From Sandaracinobacteroides saxicola (GTDB lineage: Bacteria > Pseudomonadota > Alphaproteobacteria > Sphingomonadales > Sphingomonadaceae), in the NCBI RefSeq assembly GCF_014117445.1, contig NZ_CP059851.1:744001-808000 (forward strand): DNA of 64,000 nt, given 5' to 3'. Made by a program: the position numbers and the translations under genes. Under the pieces are notes generated by a model. That model was not told where the DNA came from. It made no database searches and was given only the letters and a program-made list of their open reading frames with translations. Positions 52,550-61,700 of the stretch are shown one piece after another. The first letter of the stretch is position 1. Each line of letters opens with the position of its first letter.

Positions 52550-54043
52550 TTGAGCGTAAGCGGCATCGCGGCGGCGCGCGCGGCGTTGCGGGCGGGCGAG
52601 GGTGCCTGCCTGTGGCTGCGGCTGGTGGCGGATACCGAAACTCCGGTGGGCGCCTGGTTGAAGCTGGCGCAGCCGGCGCGCGGCGACTGGTTGCTGGAAA
52701 GCGTGGAGGGCGGGCGGACGCGGGGGCGATATTCACTGCTGGGGCTGGACCCGGACCGGTTGTTCAAGGTGGAAGGGCGGCGGGTGAGCGTGAACGACCG
52801 CTGGCCGGATGCCGGCGGGTGGCGCGAAGCGGGCGACGATCCGCTGACGGCGCTGCGAGCGGAGGTGGCGGCGATCCGCATGGTGGTGCCGGCGGAGCTG
52901 CCGAAGGCCCTGGCGTTCTTCGTCGGCTACATGGGGTATGAGACGGTGGGCATGGTGGAGCGGCTGGCGGTGCCGGCCGCCGATCCGCTGGGGCTGCCCG
53001 ACATGCTGTTCGTGCGGCCGCGGCTGCTGTTGCTGTTCGACCGGTTGAGCGACGCGCTGTTCATCGTGGCGCCGCTGTTCGCCGGCGCGGGCGAGGGCGC
53101 GGTGGCGGCGGCGGTGGAGCGGGTGGAGGCGGCGGCGGCGCGGCTGGCGCAGCCGATCCCGATGGCGGCGCGGGTGGAGGCCGTGGAGGCAGGGGTGACG
53201 CCGGCGCTGCCGGATGGGGCCTATGCCGCGATGGTGGCGCGGGCGAAGGCGTATATCGGCGCCGGGGACATTTTTCAGGTGGTGCTGGCGCAGCGCTTCA
53301 GCCGGGCCTTCACCCTGCCGCCGTTCGACCTGTATCGCGCGCTGCGGCGGATCAACCCGTCGCCGTTCCTCTATCATCTGGATCTGCCGGGGTTCGCGCT
53401 GACGGGGAGCAGCCCGGAGATCCTGGTGCGGGCGCGGGACGGCGAGGTGACGATCCGGCCGATCGCGGGGACGCGGCCGCGGGGGGTGGACGAGGCGGAG
53501 GATGCGGCGCGGCGGGCGGAGTTGCTGCAGGATCCGAAAGAGCTGGCGGAGCATTTGATGCTGCTGGACCTGGGTCGCAATGATGTGGGGCGGGTGGCGC
53601 GGGCGGGCAGCGTGCGGGTGACGGAAAGCTTCGCGGTGGAGCTGTACAGTCATGTCATGCACATCGTGTCCAACGTGGTGGGGGCGCAGCGGGCGGACCG
53701 GGATGCGATCGATGCCTTGCTGGCGGGGTTTCCGGCGGGAACCGTGAGCGGCGCGCCGAAGGTGCGGGCGATGGAGATCATCGCCGAACTGGAGCCGGAG
53801 AAGCGGGGTGCCTATGCCGGAGGGGTGGGTTATTTCGGGCCGGATGGCGGGATGGACAGCTGCATCGTGCTGCGCACCGCGGTGGTGAAGGATGAGGTGA
53901 TGCACATCCAGGCCGGCGCGGGGATCGTGGCGGACAGCGACGCGGCGGCCGAGCAGCGGGAGTGCGAGGCGAAGGCGGGAGCGCTGCTGGCGGCGGCGCG
54001 GGAGGCGGTACGGGCGGCGGGGGAGGGGAGATATGGGCAGTAG
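52550..54043 (+). CDS. trpE: Anthranilate synthase component I
   Basis: TrpE makes anthranilate from chorismate using ammonia from TrpG. A TTG at 52550 gives 497 residues; no in-frame ATG lies near. The N-terminal half has WLLESVEGGRTRGRYSLLGL, the Leu-Leu-Glu-Ser signature of the tryptophan feedback site. The chorismate-binding domain shows IFQVVLAQRFSR, FALTGSSPEILVR and TIRPIAGTRPRG, then MLLDLGRNDVGRVA and GTVSGAPKVRAMEII, ending IQAGAGIVADSD. All motifs are intact. It is separated from trpG and trpD, which are inverted on the other side of the PpiD-like gene. Confidence 0.96.
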   Translation: MSVSGIAAARAALRAGEGACLWLRLVADTETPVGAWLKLAQPARGDWLLESVEGGRTRGRYSLLGLDPDRLFKVEGRRVSVNDRWPDAGGWREAGDDPLTALRAEVAAIRMVVPAELPKALAFFVGYMGYETVGMVERLAVPAADPLGLPDMLFVRPRLLLLFDRLSDALFIVAPLFAGAGEGAVAAAVERVEAAAARLAQPIPMAARVEAVEAGVTPALPDGAYAAMVARAKAYIGAGDIFQVVLAQRFSRAFTLPPFDLYRALRRINPSPFLYHLDLPGFALTGSSPEILVRARDGEVTIRPIAGTRPRGVDEAEDAARRAELLQDPKELAEHLMLLDLGRNDVGRVARAGSVRVTESFAVELYSHVMHIVSNVVGAQRADRDAIDALLAGFPAGTVSGAPKVRAMEIIAELEPEKRGAYAGGVGYFGPDGGMDSCIVLRTAVVKDEVMHIQAGAGIVADSDAAAEQRECEAKAGALLAAAREAVRAAGEGRYGQ

Positions 54044-54057
54044 CGCGGCGCGGCTGT

Positions 54058-54580
54058 GATTAGCGCGCAGCGCTAACTCGCAGACTCGCGCAAGCTTGGC
54101 CGGCGTGCGGTTGGCCTTGGCCAACCGACACGTCCGACAAGCGGGCTTTGCCCGCGCTCTTTTTTTTTCTTATTTCTTCTTTCTTCTTTCGCTCTCTCCG
54201 CCCTGCCCACCGTCCGAGTTCGCGCGGCTTGGCCGCGCAGGGGCGGTGGTTCGGGGTTGGTGCGGATGCGCTGGCCCCCTCCGTCAGGCTTTGCCTGACA
54301 CCTCCCCCGCAAGCGGGGGAGGGGCTTTGGCGCTGGAGCCGATAGTGTGGGGTGAGGGCCCCCGGGTCGAGCCCGGGGTGAAGGGGGCTGTTGGTTTGTT
54401 GCAGCCAAGAAACTTGGAAGGTTTGTCGAAAAAAGTGACAGCCTGAATCAAGGAGTTAGCGATTTCGAGGCGTTTTGGGCGGGTCGCGCGGGGTGGCTGT
54501 GTGCTGGATGCTGACTCGATAATGCCAATATGGTTAGCACAGGCCGATAACTTTGGCAAGCGGTTTTGCAGGTAAGCGAT
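54058..54580 (+). repeat. Composite repeat, copy 3 (modules A-E-F-B-C)
   Basis: This fills most of the gap between trpE and tRNA-Cys. Module A (54058-54246) has the conserved GACTCGCGCAAGC, a perfect middle hairpin CGGTTGGCC-TT-GGCCAACCG, and the terminator hairpin GCGGGC-TTT-GCCCGC followed by GCTC and nine T (54141-54168). A type E element (54274-54324), a type F element (54356-54383), one module B (54415-54465) and module C (54513-54570) follow. Unlike copies 1 and 2 there is only one module B and no palindrome D, and no AT-rich gene follows module C. It would terminate the trpE transcript. Confidence 0.85.
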
Positions 54581-54712
54581 GCTCCTTCCCGTCTGTTTCG
54601 CCGCCACCTGTTGCTATGGGGGGATCGGGTGCGGTTGCGTGTGGCGGGGCGGGTGCGTGGTGGGCGGCTTCACAAGCGGGGTGGGCGCTGCTATGGCGCG
54701 CGTCCCACGTTG

Positions 54713-54786
54713 GGCCCGATGGCGGAGTGGTGACGCAGCGGACTGCAAATCCGCGCACCCGAGTTCGATTCTCGGTCGGGCCTCCA
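54713..54786 (+). tRNA. tRNA-Cys (anticodon GCA)
   Basis: A complete 74-nt cloverleaf with encoded CCA is present. The acceptor GGCCCGA/TCGGGCC and discriminator T are followed by CCA. The anticodon stem GCGGA/TCCGC holds loop CTGCAAA with anticodon GCA, and the T arm CCGAG-TTCGATT-CTCGG is intact. It lies between a composite repeat and a type E element. Confidence 0.94.
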
Positions 54787-54845
54787 TCTTGCTCCGCGAA
54801 CAAGGTCGCGGGGACTTCATGGACGACTTGCGAAACGATTCGTTG

Positions 54846-54898
54846 CCCCCTCCGTCATCGCCGTTCCAGCGCTGACACCTCCCCCGCAGGCGGGGGAG
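54846..54898. repeat. Palindromic element type E behind tRNA-Cys
   Basis: CCCCCTCCGTCATCGCCGTT, then CCAGCGCTGACACCTCCCCC and GCAGGCGGGGGAG. It lies between tRNA-Cys and the convergent dienelactone hydrolase gene. Confidence 0.75.
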
Positions 54899-54920
54899 CG
54901 GCTTGTTTGCAGTGCCGGTT

Positions 54921-55688
54921 TCAGGATTGCAGCCTCTTCCTGAAGAAGGCGATGGTGGTGGTTTCGGCGTCCTTGCCGGGGCCGCTGTCGGGGAGGTGGA
55001 CGGTCAGCACGCTGTGGGGGGTCATGCCGGTGCCTTGCCGGGCGTGTTCGGGGTCCAGGGTGATGTCCTGGAAGCGGTCGCCGAATTCGGCATGGAGCCG
55101 GGCGAAGCGGGCGTCGGGAACCAGGGGGTCGCCGCGGTAGCGCAGGCCGAGCAGGGTGAGGTCTTCGGCTTCGAGGCGGCGTTTGGCGCAGGCGATTTCG
55201 GATGCGCTGGCGTCCAGCCCGGCCTTCCTGCCGAGCGGCAGGGAGGGTTGCGAGAGCACGGGGGCGATGACGGCGGGCTCGGTCATCATGGCGAGCGCGA
55301 AGCCGCCGGTGAAGCACATGCCGAGGGCGCCGACGCCCGGCCCGCCGCAGTCGGCATGGGCGTGGCGGGCGAGCGCGCGGAGGAAATCGACGATCGGGCT
55401 GCTCCTGCCATCGGAGAGCGCATGGAATTCGCGGCGGATGCAGACGTTCACGAACATCTGCGTCAGCGCATAGCCGGTGGAGAGCGGCTTGCCGGGCGTG
55501 CCGAACAGGCTGGGGAGGAAGAGGGTGAAGCCGGCGGCGACGAGGCTGTCGGCGAAGCTGAAGACCTGGGGATGGAGGCCGGGGATTTCGTGGCAGACGA
55601 TGATGGCGGGGCCTTGGCCGGCGCGGAAGACATCGCGGGTGTAGCCGGCGCCGGTGAAGGCGGTGCGGGTGTAGTTTTCCATGGGCAT
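54921..55688 (-). CDS. Dienelactone hydrolase family protein
   Basis: The 255-residue alpha/beta hydrolase has IIVCHEIPGLHPQVFSFADS (the Glu that activates the nucleophile in dienelactone hydrolases) and the nucleophile Cys in GVGALGMCFTGGFALAMMTE. The Asp near LRYRGDPLVPDARFA and a late His complete the triad. Family members open cyclic esters in aromatic degradation, and many have other esterase roles. A Cys nucleophile supports true DLH type. GGGGAG lies before the ATG at 55688; an ATG two codons later is equally possible. It is divergent from the pcm-like gene. Confidence 0.88.
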   Translation of the reverse strand: MPMENYTRTAFTGAGYTRDVFRAGQGPAIIVCHEIPGLHPQVFSFADSLVAAGFTLFLPSLFGTPGKPLSTGYALTQMFVNVCIRREFHALSDGRSSPIVDFLRALARHAHADCGGPGVGALGMCFTGGFALAMMTEPAVIAPVLSQPSLPLGRKAGLDASASEIACAKRRLEAEDLTLLGLRYRGDPLVPDARFARLHAEFGDRFQDITLDPEHARQGTGMTPHSVLTVHLPDSGPGKDAETTTIAFFRKRLQS

Positions 55689-55787
55689 TGCCTTGTTCTC
55701 CCCTGGCGGATGGTGGCGGCGCGATGACGGCGTGACAAGACTTGGCGGATTTGTGCGGTGCGGTTAGATGGATTGATTGCGACTCAA

Positions 55788-56462
55788 ATGACGAGGATGT
55801 TCGTGGCGTCTGCCCCTGTGCCTGTACCGGTCGATTTTGCTGCCCTGCGGCAAAACATGATCCATTCGCAGTTGCAGGTGAATGGCGTGATTGCACCGCG
55901 GCTGGTGGCGGCGTTCGGCGCGGTGGCGCGCGAGGCATTCGGACTGCCGGGACGGGAGGCGCTGGCCTATGTCGATGCCGCGGTGCCGGTGGGCGGCGGG
56001 CGCTTCATGATGGCGCCGCTAAGCATCGGGCACCTGTTCCAGGCGCTGGACGTGCGGCCGGACGAGCGGATGCTGGTGGTCGGCGGGGGCTATGGCGGGG
56101 CGCTGGCGGCGCGGCTGGCGGGATCGGTGACCGTGGTGGAATCGGATGCCGCGCTGGCGGCGCGCACGCGGGCCCTGCTGCCGGGCGTGGCGGTGGTGGA
56201 GGGTGACATGGGTTCGGGCGCTGCCGAGGGCGCGCCCTTTGACGTGATGCTGGTGGACGGGGCGATTGCCCGGCTGCCGGACGCGCTTGCCGACCAGCTG
56301 GCCGAGGGGGGCCGGATGGCGGCGATCATGCCGGGAAGCGACGGTGTGTTGCGGGCGATGCGGGGGGTGAAGGCTGGCGGAAGGCTGGTGCCGGAACCGT
56401 TCGCGGAGGCCGCGGCGCCGATGCTGCCCGGGTTTTCCCCGGCTCCGGCCTTCCGCTTTTGA
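55788..56462 (+). CDS. Protein-L-isoaspartate O-methyltransferase-like protein
   Basis: The 224-residue protein follows the Pcm fold. FAALRQNMIHSQLQVNGVIA is the opening helix, then AYVDAAVPVGGGRFMMAPLS, and RMLVVGGGYGGALAARLAGS stands for AdoMet motif I. FDVMLVDGAIARLP is the motif II/III region. Motif I is GGGYGG, not the usual GxGSGY, so activity towards isoaspartate is doubtful. In sphingomonads this paralogue is regularly placed in front of tolC, as here, 13 bases upstream. The start among GTG 55758, ATG 55788 and ATG 55797 is uncertain. Confidence 0.8.
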   Translation: MTRMFVASAPVPVPVDFAALRQNMIHSQLQVNGVIAPRLVAAFGAVAREAFGLPGREALAYVDAAVPVGGGRFMMAPLSIGHLFQALDVRPDERMLVVGGGYGGALAARLAGSVTVVESDAALAARTRALLPGVAVVEGDMGSGAAEGAPFDVMLVDGAIARLPDALADQLAEGGRMAAIMPGSDGVLRAMRGVKAGGRLVPEPFAEAAAPMLPGFSPAPAFRF

Positions 56463-56475
56463 AAGTGCCCCCCTC

Positions 56476-57864
56476 ATGAAACTGAAACTGATGCTGCTGT
56501 TGTCGCTGGCGATGCCGGCGAGTGCCGATACGCTGGCGGACGCGCTGGCCTCTGCCTATGCCAGCAATCCCGACCTGGCGGCGCAGCGCGCCGTGGTGCG
56601 CCAGGTGGACGAGCTGGTGCCGCAGGCGATCGCCGCGGTGCGGCCCGCGGTGACGCCGAGCGCCTCCTTGCAGCAGGTGATGGGCCCGAGTTTCCAGAAT
56701 GAGGGGCGGCTGTTCAGCGGCGGGGTGACGATCAGCCAGCCGCTGTTCCGCGGCGGGCGCACCTGGTCGAGCATCGAGGCGGGCGAGCAGCGGATCTTCG
56801 CGGCGCGGGCGCGGCTGCGGCTGGTGGAAAACAGCGTGCTGGTGAACACGCTGACCGCCTATGCCGATGTGCTGCGGACGGCGGAGATCGTGAAGCTGAA
56901 CGAGAACCAGGTGCGGGTGCTGGAGCAGCAGCTGCGCGCCAGCCGCGACCGGTTCGAGGTGGGCGACCTGACCCGCACCGACGTGGCGCAGAGCGAGGCG
57001 CGGCTGGCGAATGCCAACAGCAATTTGATTGCGGCGCAGGGGGCGGCGATCGCGGCGCAGCAGGCCTATCAGCGGGTGGTCGGGCGGCCGCCGGTGGACC
57101 TGGCGCCGATCCCGCCGCTGCCGCCGCTGCCGGCGAGCGCGGCCGAGGCGCTGGCGCTGGCGCGGGACAGCGCGCCGACGCTGCTGGCGGCGCGGTTCGA
57201 CGAAGGCGCGGCGAAGGCGGATGTGCGCACGGCGCGCGGGCAATGGCTGCCGACGGTGACGCTGAACGCCACCGGCACCTATCAGGAGCTGACCGGGCTG
57301 CCCAACGGCGTGGGCACGCGGGTGGTGGATGGCTTTGCCCCGGGAGTGGGGGTGACGGCGTCGATCCCGCTTTACAGCGGCGGGCTGACGGGGTCGGCGG
57401 TGCGGCAGGCGCAGGCGCGGCAGAGCCAGTTGCTGGAGCTGATCGCCAGCGCCGACCGGGCGGTGGTGGAGGCGGTGAACAATGGCTGGGCCGGCGTGGA
57501 GACGGCGCGGGCGACGCAGGTGAGCGCGAAATCGGCGATCGCCGCGAACGCGCTGGCCGCCGAAGGGGTGCGGCAGGAAAACAGCGTGGGCAGCCGCACC
57601 ATCCTGGAAGTGCTGAACGCCGAGCAGGAACTGCTGAATTCGCGCGTGACGCTGGCGCAGGCGGACCGGGATGTGGCGGTGGCGACCTATACGCTGCTGG
57701 CGAGCATCGGCCGGGCGGAGGCGATCGCGCTGGGGCTGCCGGTGGAGGCCTATGACGTGGCCGTCAATGCCAAGCGTGTGCGCGGGATCATTTCCGACTG
57801 GAATGTCGATCCGGACCCGCGGCGGACGCCGGAACGCAACCATGCGAAGAAGAAGGCGCAGTGA
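56476..57864 (+). CDS. tolC: TolC family outer-membrane channel protein
   Basis: The 462-residue protein has a signal peptide (KLKLMLLLSLAMPASADTL). The two TolC repeat halves follow. NPDLAAQRAVVRQVDELVPQ and SQPLFRGGRTWSSIEAGEQR are in the first, and SIPLYSGGLTGSAVRQAQAR in the second. The conserved VGSRTILEVLNAEQELLNSR closes the second helical barrel. TolC trimers link inner-membrane efflux and type I secretion pumps to the outside. It lies between a pcm-like gene and the DUF2497 gene, which it overlaps by GTGA. Confidence 0.93.
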   Translation: MKLKLMLLLSLAMPASADTLADALASAYASNPDLAAQRAVVRQVDELVPQAIAAVRPAVTPSASLQQVMGPSFQNEGRLFSGGVTISQPLFRGGRTWSSIEAGEQRIFAARARLRLVENSVLVNTLTAYADVLRTAEIVKLNENQVRVLEQQLRASRDRFEVGDLTRTDVAQSEARLANANSNLIAAQGAAIAAQQAYQRVVGRPPVDLAPIPPLPPLPASAAEALALARDSAPTLLAARFDEGAAKADVRTARGQWLPTVTLNATGTYQELTGLPNGVGTRVVDGFAPGVGVTASIPLYSGGLTGSAVRQAQARQSQLLELIASADRAVVEAVNNGWAGVETARATQVSAKSAIAANALAAEGVRQENSVGSRTILEVLNAEQELLNSRVTLAQADRDVAVATYTLLASIGRAEAIALGLPVEAYDVAVNAKRVRGIISDWNVDPDPRRTPERNHAKKKAQ

Positions 57865-58148
57865 GCGGAAAGGCGCTGGACCCGAAGCTGGCGGAGATAT
57901 TGGCCTCCATCCGGGCGACGGTGGGGGGTGAGGCGCCGCCGACGGTGACGGCGGAGGCGCCGGAGGTGGAGGTGGCGGCGGCGCCGATGGTGGCGCCGGC
58001 GCGCCCCGCCGGTGACGGACAGACGCTGGAGGCGTTCATGGCGGCGCTGGCGGGGCCGAAGATCCAGGCCTGGCTGGACGCGCATCTGCCGGAGATGGTG
58101 CAGGCGGCGGTGGATGCGGAAGTCAGAAAGCTGATGGGAAAAAGCTGA
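57861..58148 (+). CDS. DUF2497 / PopZ-like protein
   Basis: A GTG overlapping the tolC stop begins a 95-residue acidic protein. The N-terminus (LDPKLAEILASIRATVGG) and C-terminus (KIQAWLDAHLPEMVQAAVDA, then EVRKLMG) are the two conserved parts of DUF2497, and a Pro/Ala/Glu-rich linker joins them. In Caulobacter the family member PopZ forms a polar matrix that holds chromosome and cell-cycle proteins. Here the linker is short. The tolC-DUF2497-valS order is conserved in Alphaproteobacteria. Confidence 0.88.
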   Translation: MSGKALDPKLAEILASIRATVGGEAPPTVTAEAPEVEVAAAPMVAPARPAGDGQTLEAFMAALAGPKIQAWLDAHLPEMVQAAVDAEVRKLMGKS

Positions 58149-58181
58149 CAGGGTGCGTGGCCGCCGCTAACAGCCGTGCCC

Positions 58182-60986
58182 ATGAGCGAGTTACCGAAGA
58201 CATTCGATCCGGCGGCCATCGAGGCGCGCTGGTATGCGCGGTGGGAAGCGACGGGCGCGTTCCGGCCCTCTCGGCCCGATGCCGAGCCGTTCACCATCAT
58301 GATGCCGCCGCCCAATGTGACGGGGTCGCTGCATATCGGCCATGCGCTGGACGTGACCTTGCAGGATGTTCTGGTGCGGCATGCCCGGCTGCGGGGCAGG
58401 GATGCGCTGTGGGTGGTGGGGACGGACCATGCCGGGATCGCCACGCAGATGGTGGTGGAGCGGCAGCTGAACGAAAGGCAGGACAAGCGCACGAACTATA
58501 GCCGCGAGGATTTCGTGGCGAAGGTGTGGGAATGGAAGGCGGAGAGCGGCGGGACGATTACCCGCCAGCTGCGGCGGCTGGGGGCGAGCTGCGACTGGGC
58601 GAACGAGCGGTTCACGATGGACCCCGGGTTCAGCGAGGCGGTGATCCGCGTGTTCGTGCGGCTGTATCATGAGGGGCTGATCTATCGCGACAAGCGGCTG
58701 GTGAACTGGGACCCGGGGTTGAAGACGGCGATTTCCGACCTGGAGGTGGAGACGAAGGAGGTGCCGGGGAAATTCTGGCATTTCCGCTATCCATTGGCCG
58801 ATGGCGTGCGGACGGCGGACGGCCTTGATCATATCGTGGTGGCGACGACGCGGCCGGAGACGATGCTGGCTGACATGGCGGTGGCGGTGAATGCGCGCGA
58901 TGAGCGGTATCAATCGCTGCTGGCGGCGGGCGCGCAGGTGCTGCTGCCGATCACGGGGCGGCGGGTGCCGGTCATCGCCGACGACCATGCCGATCCGGAA
59001 CTGGGCAGTGGCGCGGTGAAGATCACGCCGGGGCATGATTTCAACGATTTCGAGGTGGGCGTGCGCGCCGGGATCGCGGCGCGGGACATGCTGAACATGT
59101 TCGATGGCGATGCCTGCGTGGTGCAGGTGGCGGACGGGTTGATCCCGGACGCGCTGCTGGGGCTGGAGCGGTTCGATGCGCGGGCACGGGTGGTGGAGCG
59201 GATGGAGGCGCTCGGGGCTGTGGAGCGGGTGGAGGAGCGGGTGATCGCGACCCCGTTGGGCGACCGCAGCGGCGCGGTGATCGAGCCGTGGCTAACCGAC
59301 CAATGGTATGTGGATGCGAAGACGCTGGCGGTGCCGGCGATGGAGGCGGTGCGGGACGGGCGGATCAAGATTGTGCCGGCGCAGTGGGAGAAGACATTTT
59401 TCAACTGGATGGAGAATATCCAGCCCTGGTGTGTGAGCCGGCAATTGTGGTGGGGGCATCGGATTCCGGTTTGGCAGACGATTGGCATGACGCGCGATGC
59501 CGATGATCGGGTAACGCAGGAAAGCTACGGTGTGTATGCCGCTGAGTCAGAAATGGCTCTACGTCAAAGGATTGAATCTGAGGGCGAAACAAGAATCATT
59601 CGCTTCTTTGAGGATTGGGACGCCGTAATCCAAGATCCTGATTTTGCGGCGTTTGACCGTGATAAATATATGGTTTTGGTGCGCGACCAAGATGTCCTCG
59701 ATACTTGGTTTTCGAGTGCCTTGTGGCCGTTTGCGACGTTGGGGTGGACGGGGAATGAATCCCCCACCCCCGACCCCTCCCCTGAAGGGGAGGGGAGTTT
59801 GTTGGCGAAGCACTATCCCGGGGATGTGCTGGTTTCGGGGTTTGACATCCTGTTTTTCTGGGATGCGCGGATGATGATGCAGGGGCTGCATCTGATGGGG
59901 GAGGTGCCGTTCCGGACGCTGTATCTGCATGGGCTGGTGCGGGCCGCGGATGGCAGCAAGATGTCGAAATCGAAGGGGAATGCCATCGATCCGCTGGGGT
60001 TGATCGACCGCTATGGCGCGGATGCGCTGCGCTTCACGCTGGCGGCGATGGAGAGCCAGGGACGCGATATCAAGCTGAGCGAGGAGCGGGTTCAGGGCTA
60101 TCGGAACTTTGCCACCAAGCTGTGGAACGCGGTGCGGTTCGCGCAGGCGAACGGCATTGGGGCGAGTGCGGCTCCGCAAGCGCCGATGGCGGCGAAGGCG
60201 GTCAATCGCTGGATCATCGGCGAGGTGGCGGCAACGGTTGTTGCGATGGATGCGGCGCTGGCGGCGCTGCGCTTCGACGAGGCGGCGAATGCGATTTACC
60301 GGTTCGTGTGGGATGTGTTCTGCGACTGGTATCTGGAGCTGGTGAAGGGGGAGGTGTGCGACGAGACGCGCGCGGTGGCGGGGTGGGCGATCGACCAGGC
60401 GCTGGTGCTGCTGCACCCGCTGATGCCCTTCATCACCGAGGAGCTGTGGCATGCGCTGGGGGCGCGGGAGGCGCCGATCATCCATGCGAGGTGGCCGGTG
60501 GCGGCTGTGGCGGACGATGAGGCAGCGGCGGAAATCGGCTGGCTGGTGCGACTGGTGCGGGAGGTGCGGGCGGCGCGGACCGAACTGGGGGTGGCCCCGG
60601 GCGTGCGACTGCCGGCGCATCTGCGCGAGGCGTCTGCCGTGACACGCGCACGCTGGGCGGCGCATGCCGGGACAATCGCGCGGATGGCGCGGATCGAGGC
60701 GGCCGAGGGCGATGGGCCGGCCGCTGGCGCGGCACAGTTGGTGGTGGACGAGATGACCGTCGTGCTGCCGTTGGAGGGCGTGATCGACCTGGCGGCCGAG
60801 CGGGCGCGGTTGGGGAAGGCGCGCGATGCCGCAGCGAAGGAGGCGGCGGCGCTGGCGGGGCGGTTGGGCAATCCGGCCTTTGTGGAGAAGGCGAAGCCGG
60901 AGGCGGTGGCGAAGGCGCGGGCGGACCATGCCGAGAAGGCGGCGGAGGCGGAACGGTTGGGGGCGGCGCTGGCACGGCTTGGTTAA
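58182..60986 (+). CDS. valS: Valine-tRNA ligase
   Basis: The 934-residue class I synthetase has [20 protein letters not shown] (HIGH motif) at about residues 43-62, the editing domain around [17 protein letters not shown], and the KMSKS loop in [17 protein letters not shown]. An anticodon domain follows, and the C-terminal coiled coil ([20 protein letters not shown]) is as usual. Two oddities are seen. A segment of low GC at about residues 442-513 ([20 protein letters not shown] and on) is longer than in typical relatives. Right after LGWTG an in-frame palindromic repeat adds [16 protein letters not shown]. The frame is intact. The ATG at 58182 was preferred to a GTG two codons before. Confidence 0.95.
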   Translation: MSELPKTFDPAAIEARWYARWEATGAFRPSRPDAEPFTIMMPPPNVTGSLHIGHALDVTLQDVLVRHARLRGRDALWVVGTDHAGIATQMVVERQLNERQDKRTNYSREDFVAKVWEWKAESGGTITRQLRRLGASCDWANERFTMDPGFSEAVIRVFVRLYHEGLIYRDKRLVNWDPGLKTAISDLEVETKEVPGKFWHFRYPLADGVRTADGLDHIVVATTRPETMLADMAVAVNARDERYQSLLAAGAQVLLPITGRRVPVIADDHADPELGSGAVKITPGHDFNDFEVGVRAGIAARDMLNMFDGDACVVQVADGLIPDALLGLERFDARARVVERMEALGAVERVEERVIATPLGDRSGAVIEPWLTDQWYVDAKTLAVPAMEAVRDGRIKIVPAQWEKTFFNWMENIQPWCVSRQLWWGHRIPVWQTIGMTRDADDRVTQESYGVYAAESEMALRQRIESEGETRIIRFFEDWDAVIQDPDFAAFDRDKYMVLVRDQDVLDTWFSSALWPFATLGWTGNESPTPDPSPEGEGSLLAKHYPGDVLVSGFDILFFWDARMMMQGLHLMGEVPFRTLYLHGLVRAADGSKMSKSKGNAIDPLGLIDRYGADALRFTLAAMESQGRDIKLSEERVQGYRNFATKLWNAVRFAQANGIGASAAPQAPMAAKAVNRWIIGEVAATVVAMDAALAALRFDEAANAIYRFVWDVFCDWYLELVKGEVCDETRAVAGWAIDQALVLLHPLMPFITEELWHALGAREAPIIHARWPVAAVADDEAAAEIGWLVRLVREVRAARTELGVAPGVRLPAHLREASAVTRARWAAHAGTIARMARIEAAEGDGPAAGAAQLVVDEMTVVLPLEGVIDLAAERARLGKARDAAAKEAAALAGRLGNPAFVEKAKPEAVAKARADHAEKAAEAERLGAALARLG
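59755..59802 (+). repeat. Palindromic element inserted in frame within valS
   Basis: CCCCCACCCCCGACCCCTCC followed by CCTGAAGGGGAGGGGAG, with a CCCCTCCCCT/AGGGGAGGGG inverted repeat, resembles the 3' half of the type E elements found between genes. It encodes [13 protein letters not shown] in the valS frame, between LGWTG and the [10 protein letters not shown] that normally follows it closely. Confidence 0.85.
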
Positions 60987-61065
60987 CGGCACACGATGTG
61001 TCGGAAAACCTGACAGCTTTGCGGGTGCTTGTTCGATAAGTGTCTGATTTATGGTTCGGCAACAG

Positions 61066-61082
61066 TTGGCATGAGTTTTGCT
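61066..61082 (+). promoter_or_regulatory. Sigma-54 (RpoN) promoter of the second PEP-CTERM gene
   Basis: TTGGCATGAGTTTTGCT matches TTGGCACG-N4-TTGCW at all but one position, with GG at -24 and GC at -12. Transcription would start near 61093, about 30 bases before the ATG at 61124. Confidence 0.82.
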
Positions 61083-61123
61083 CAACCTAAGTTGGCAATG
61101 GTGCCGACAAGGGGGGACGACCC

Positions 61124-61651
61124 ATGAAACTCAAGATTTTTGCGGCGGCGCTGCTGGCTTCGACCTTCGCAATGCCGGTGGCCGCGGCGCCGATCTATGC
61201 GCCGGTGCCGGTGGCGAACTATATCACGGTGGGGGGCACCGACTGGGCCTGGGCAAGCCCCTGCGCCTTCACCGGTGGGTGCAGCAGCATCGACCTTTCC
61301 TATCAGTCGACGCAGGGCTGGCGGACGCCGACGCGGGTCGAGTGGGCGGCGCGTCCGACCGTGCTCGATTTCGCTGGCAAGTGCGCGAGCGCCTGGTTCG
61401 ACAACAGCTACAGCCACTGCGATTTCGGCGATCCGGACTTTCCGGGGGTGGCGATGCCCGGCGTGCAGCCGACCGGCGTGATCTGGGACTTCGGCTATGG
61501 CACCAGCAACTATCAGGGCTATGAGGGCCTGGCCGAAACTTGGCTGGTGCGCGGTGCGGCGGTGCCCGAGCCGGCGACCTGGGCGATGATGATCGCCGGG
61601 TTCGGCCTGGTGGGCTTTGCCGCGCGTCGTCGGGCTGCTGTCGCCGCCTGA
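61124..61651 (+). CDS. PEPxxWA-CTERM sorting domain protein
   Basis: The 175-residue secreted protein has a signal peptide (KIFAAALLASTFAMPVAAAP), a body with paired Cys (SPCAFTGGCSSIDLSYQS; GKCASAWFDNSYSHC) and the C-terminal sorting signal AVPEPATWAMMIAGFGLVGF followed by AARRRAAV. The body matches no family I recognise. It shares the tail and the sigma-54 promoter with the protein encoded at 16920-17543. GGGGGGA lies before the ATG. A terminator follows at once, so it is a single-gene unit. Confidence 0.9.
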   Translation: MKLKIFAAALLASTFAMPVAAAPIYAPVPVANYITVGGTDWAWASPCAFTGGCSSIDLSYQSTQGWRTPTRVEWAARPTVLDFAGKCASAWFDNSYSHCDFGDPDFPGVAMPGVQPTGVIWDFGYGTSNYQGYEGLAETWLVRGAAVPEPATWAMMIAGFGLVGFAARRRAAVAA

Positions 61652-61669
61652 TTTCCCATAGGTCGAAAG

Positions 61670-61700
61670 GGCCGCCTTCCGAGAGGTAGGCGGCCTTTTT
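61670..61700. terminator. Terminator behind the PEP-CTERM gene
   Basis: An 8-bp stem (GGCCGCCT / AGGCGGCC) with a 10-nt loop is followed by TTTTT. It ends exactly at the stop codon of the convergent S24 regulator gene. Confidence 0.88.

Noticed and set aside
54096-54446. A 116-codon open frame before tRNA-Cys
   Set aside because: It lies entirely in composite repeat copy 3 and has no protein-like conservation.
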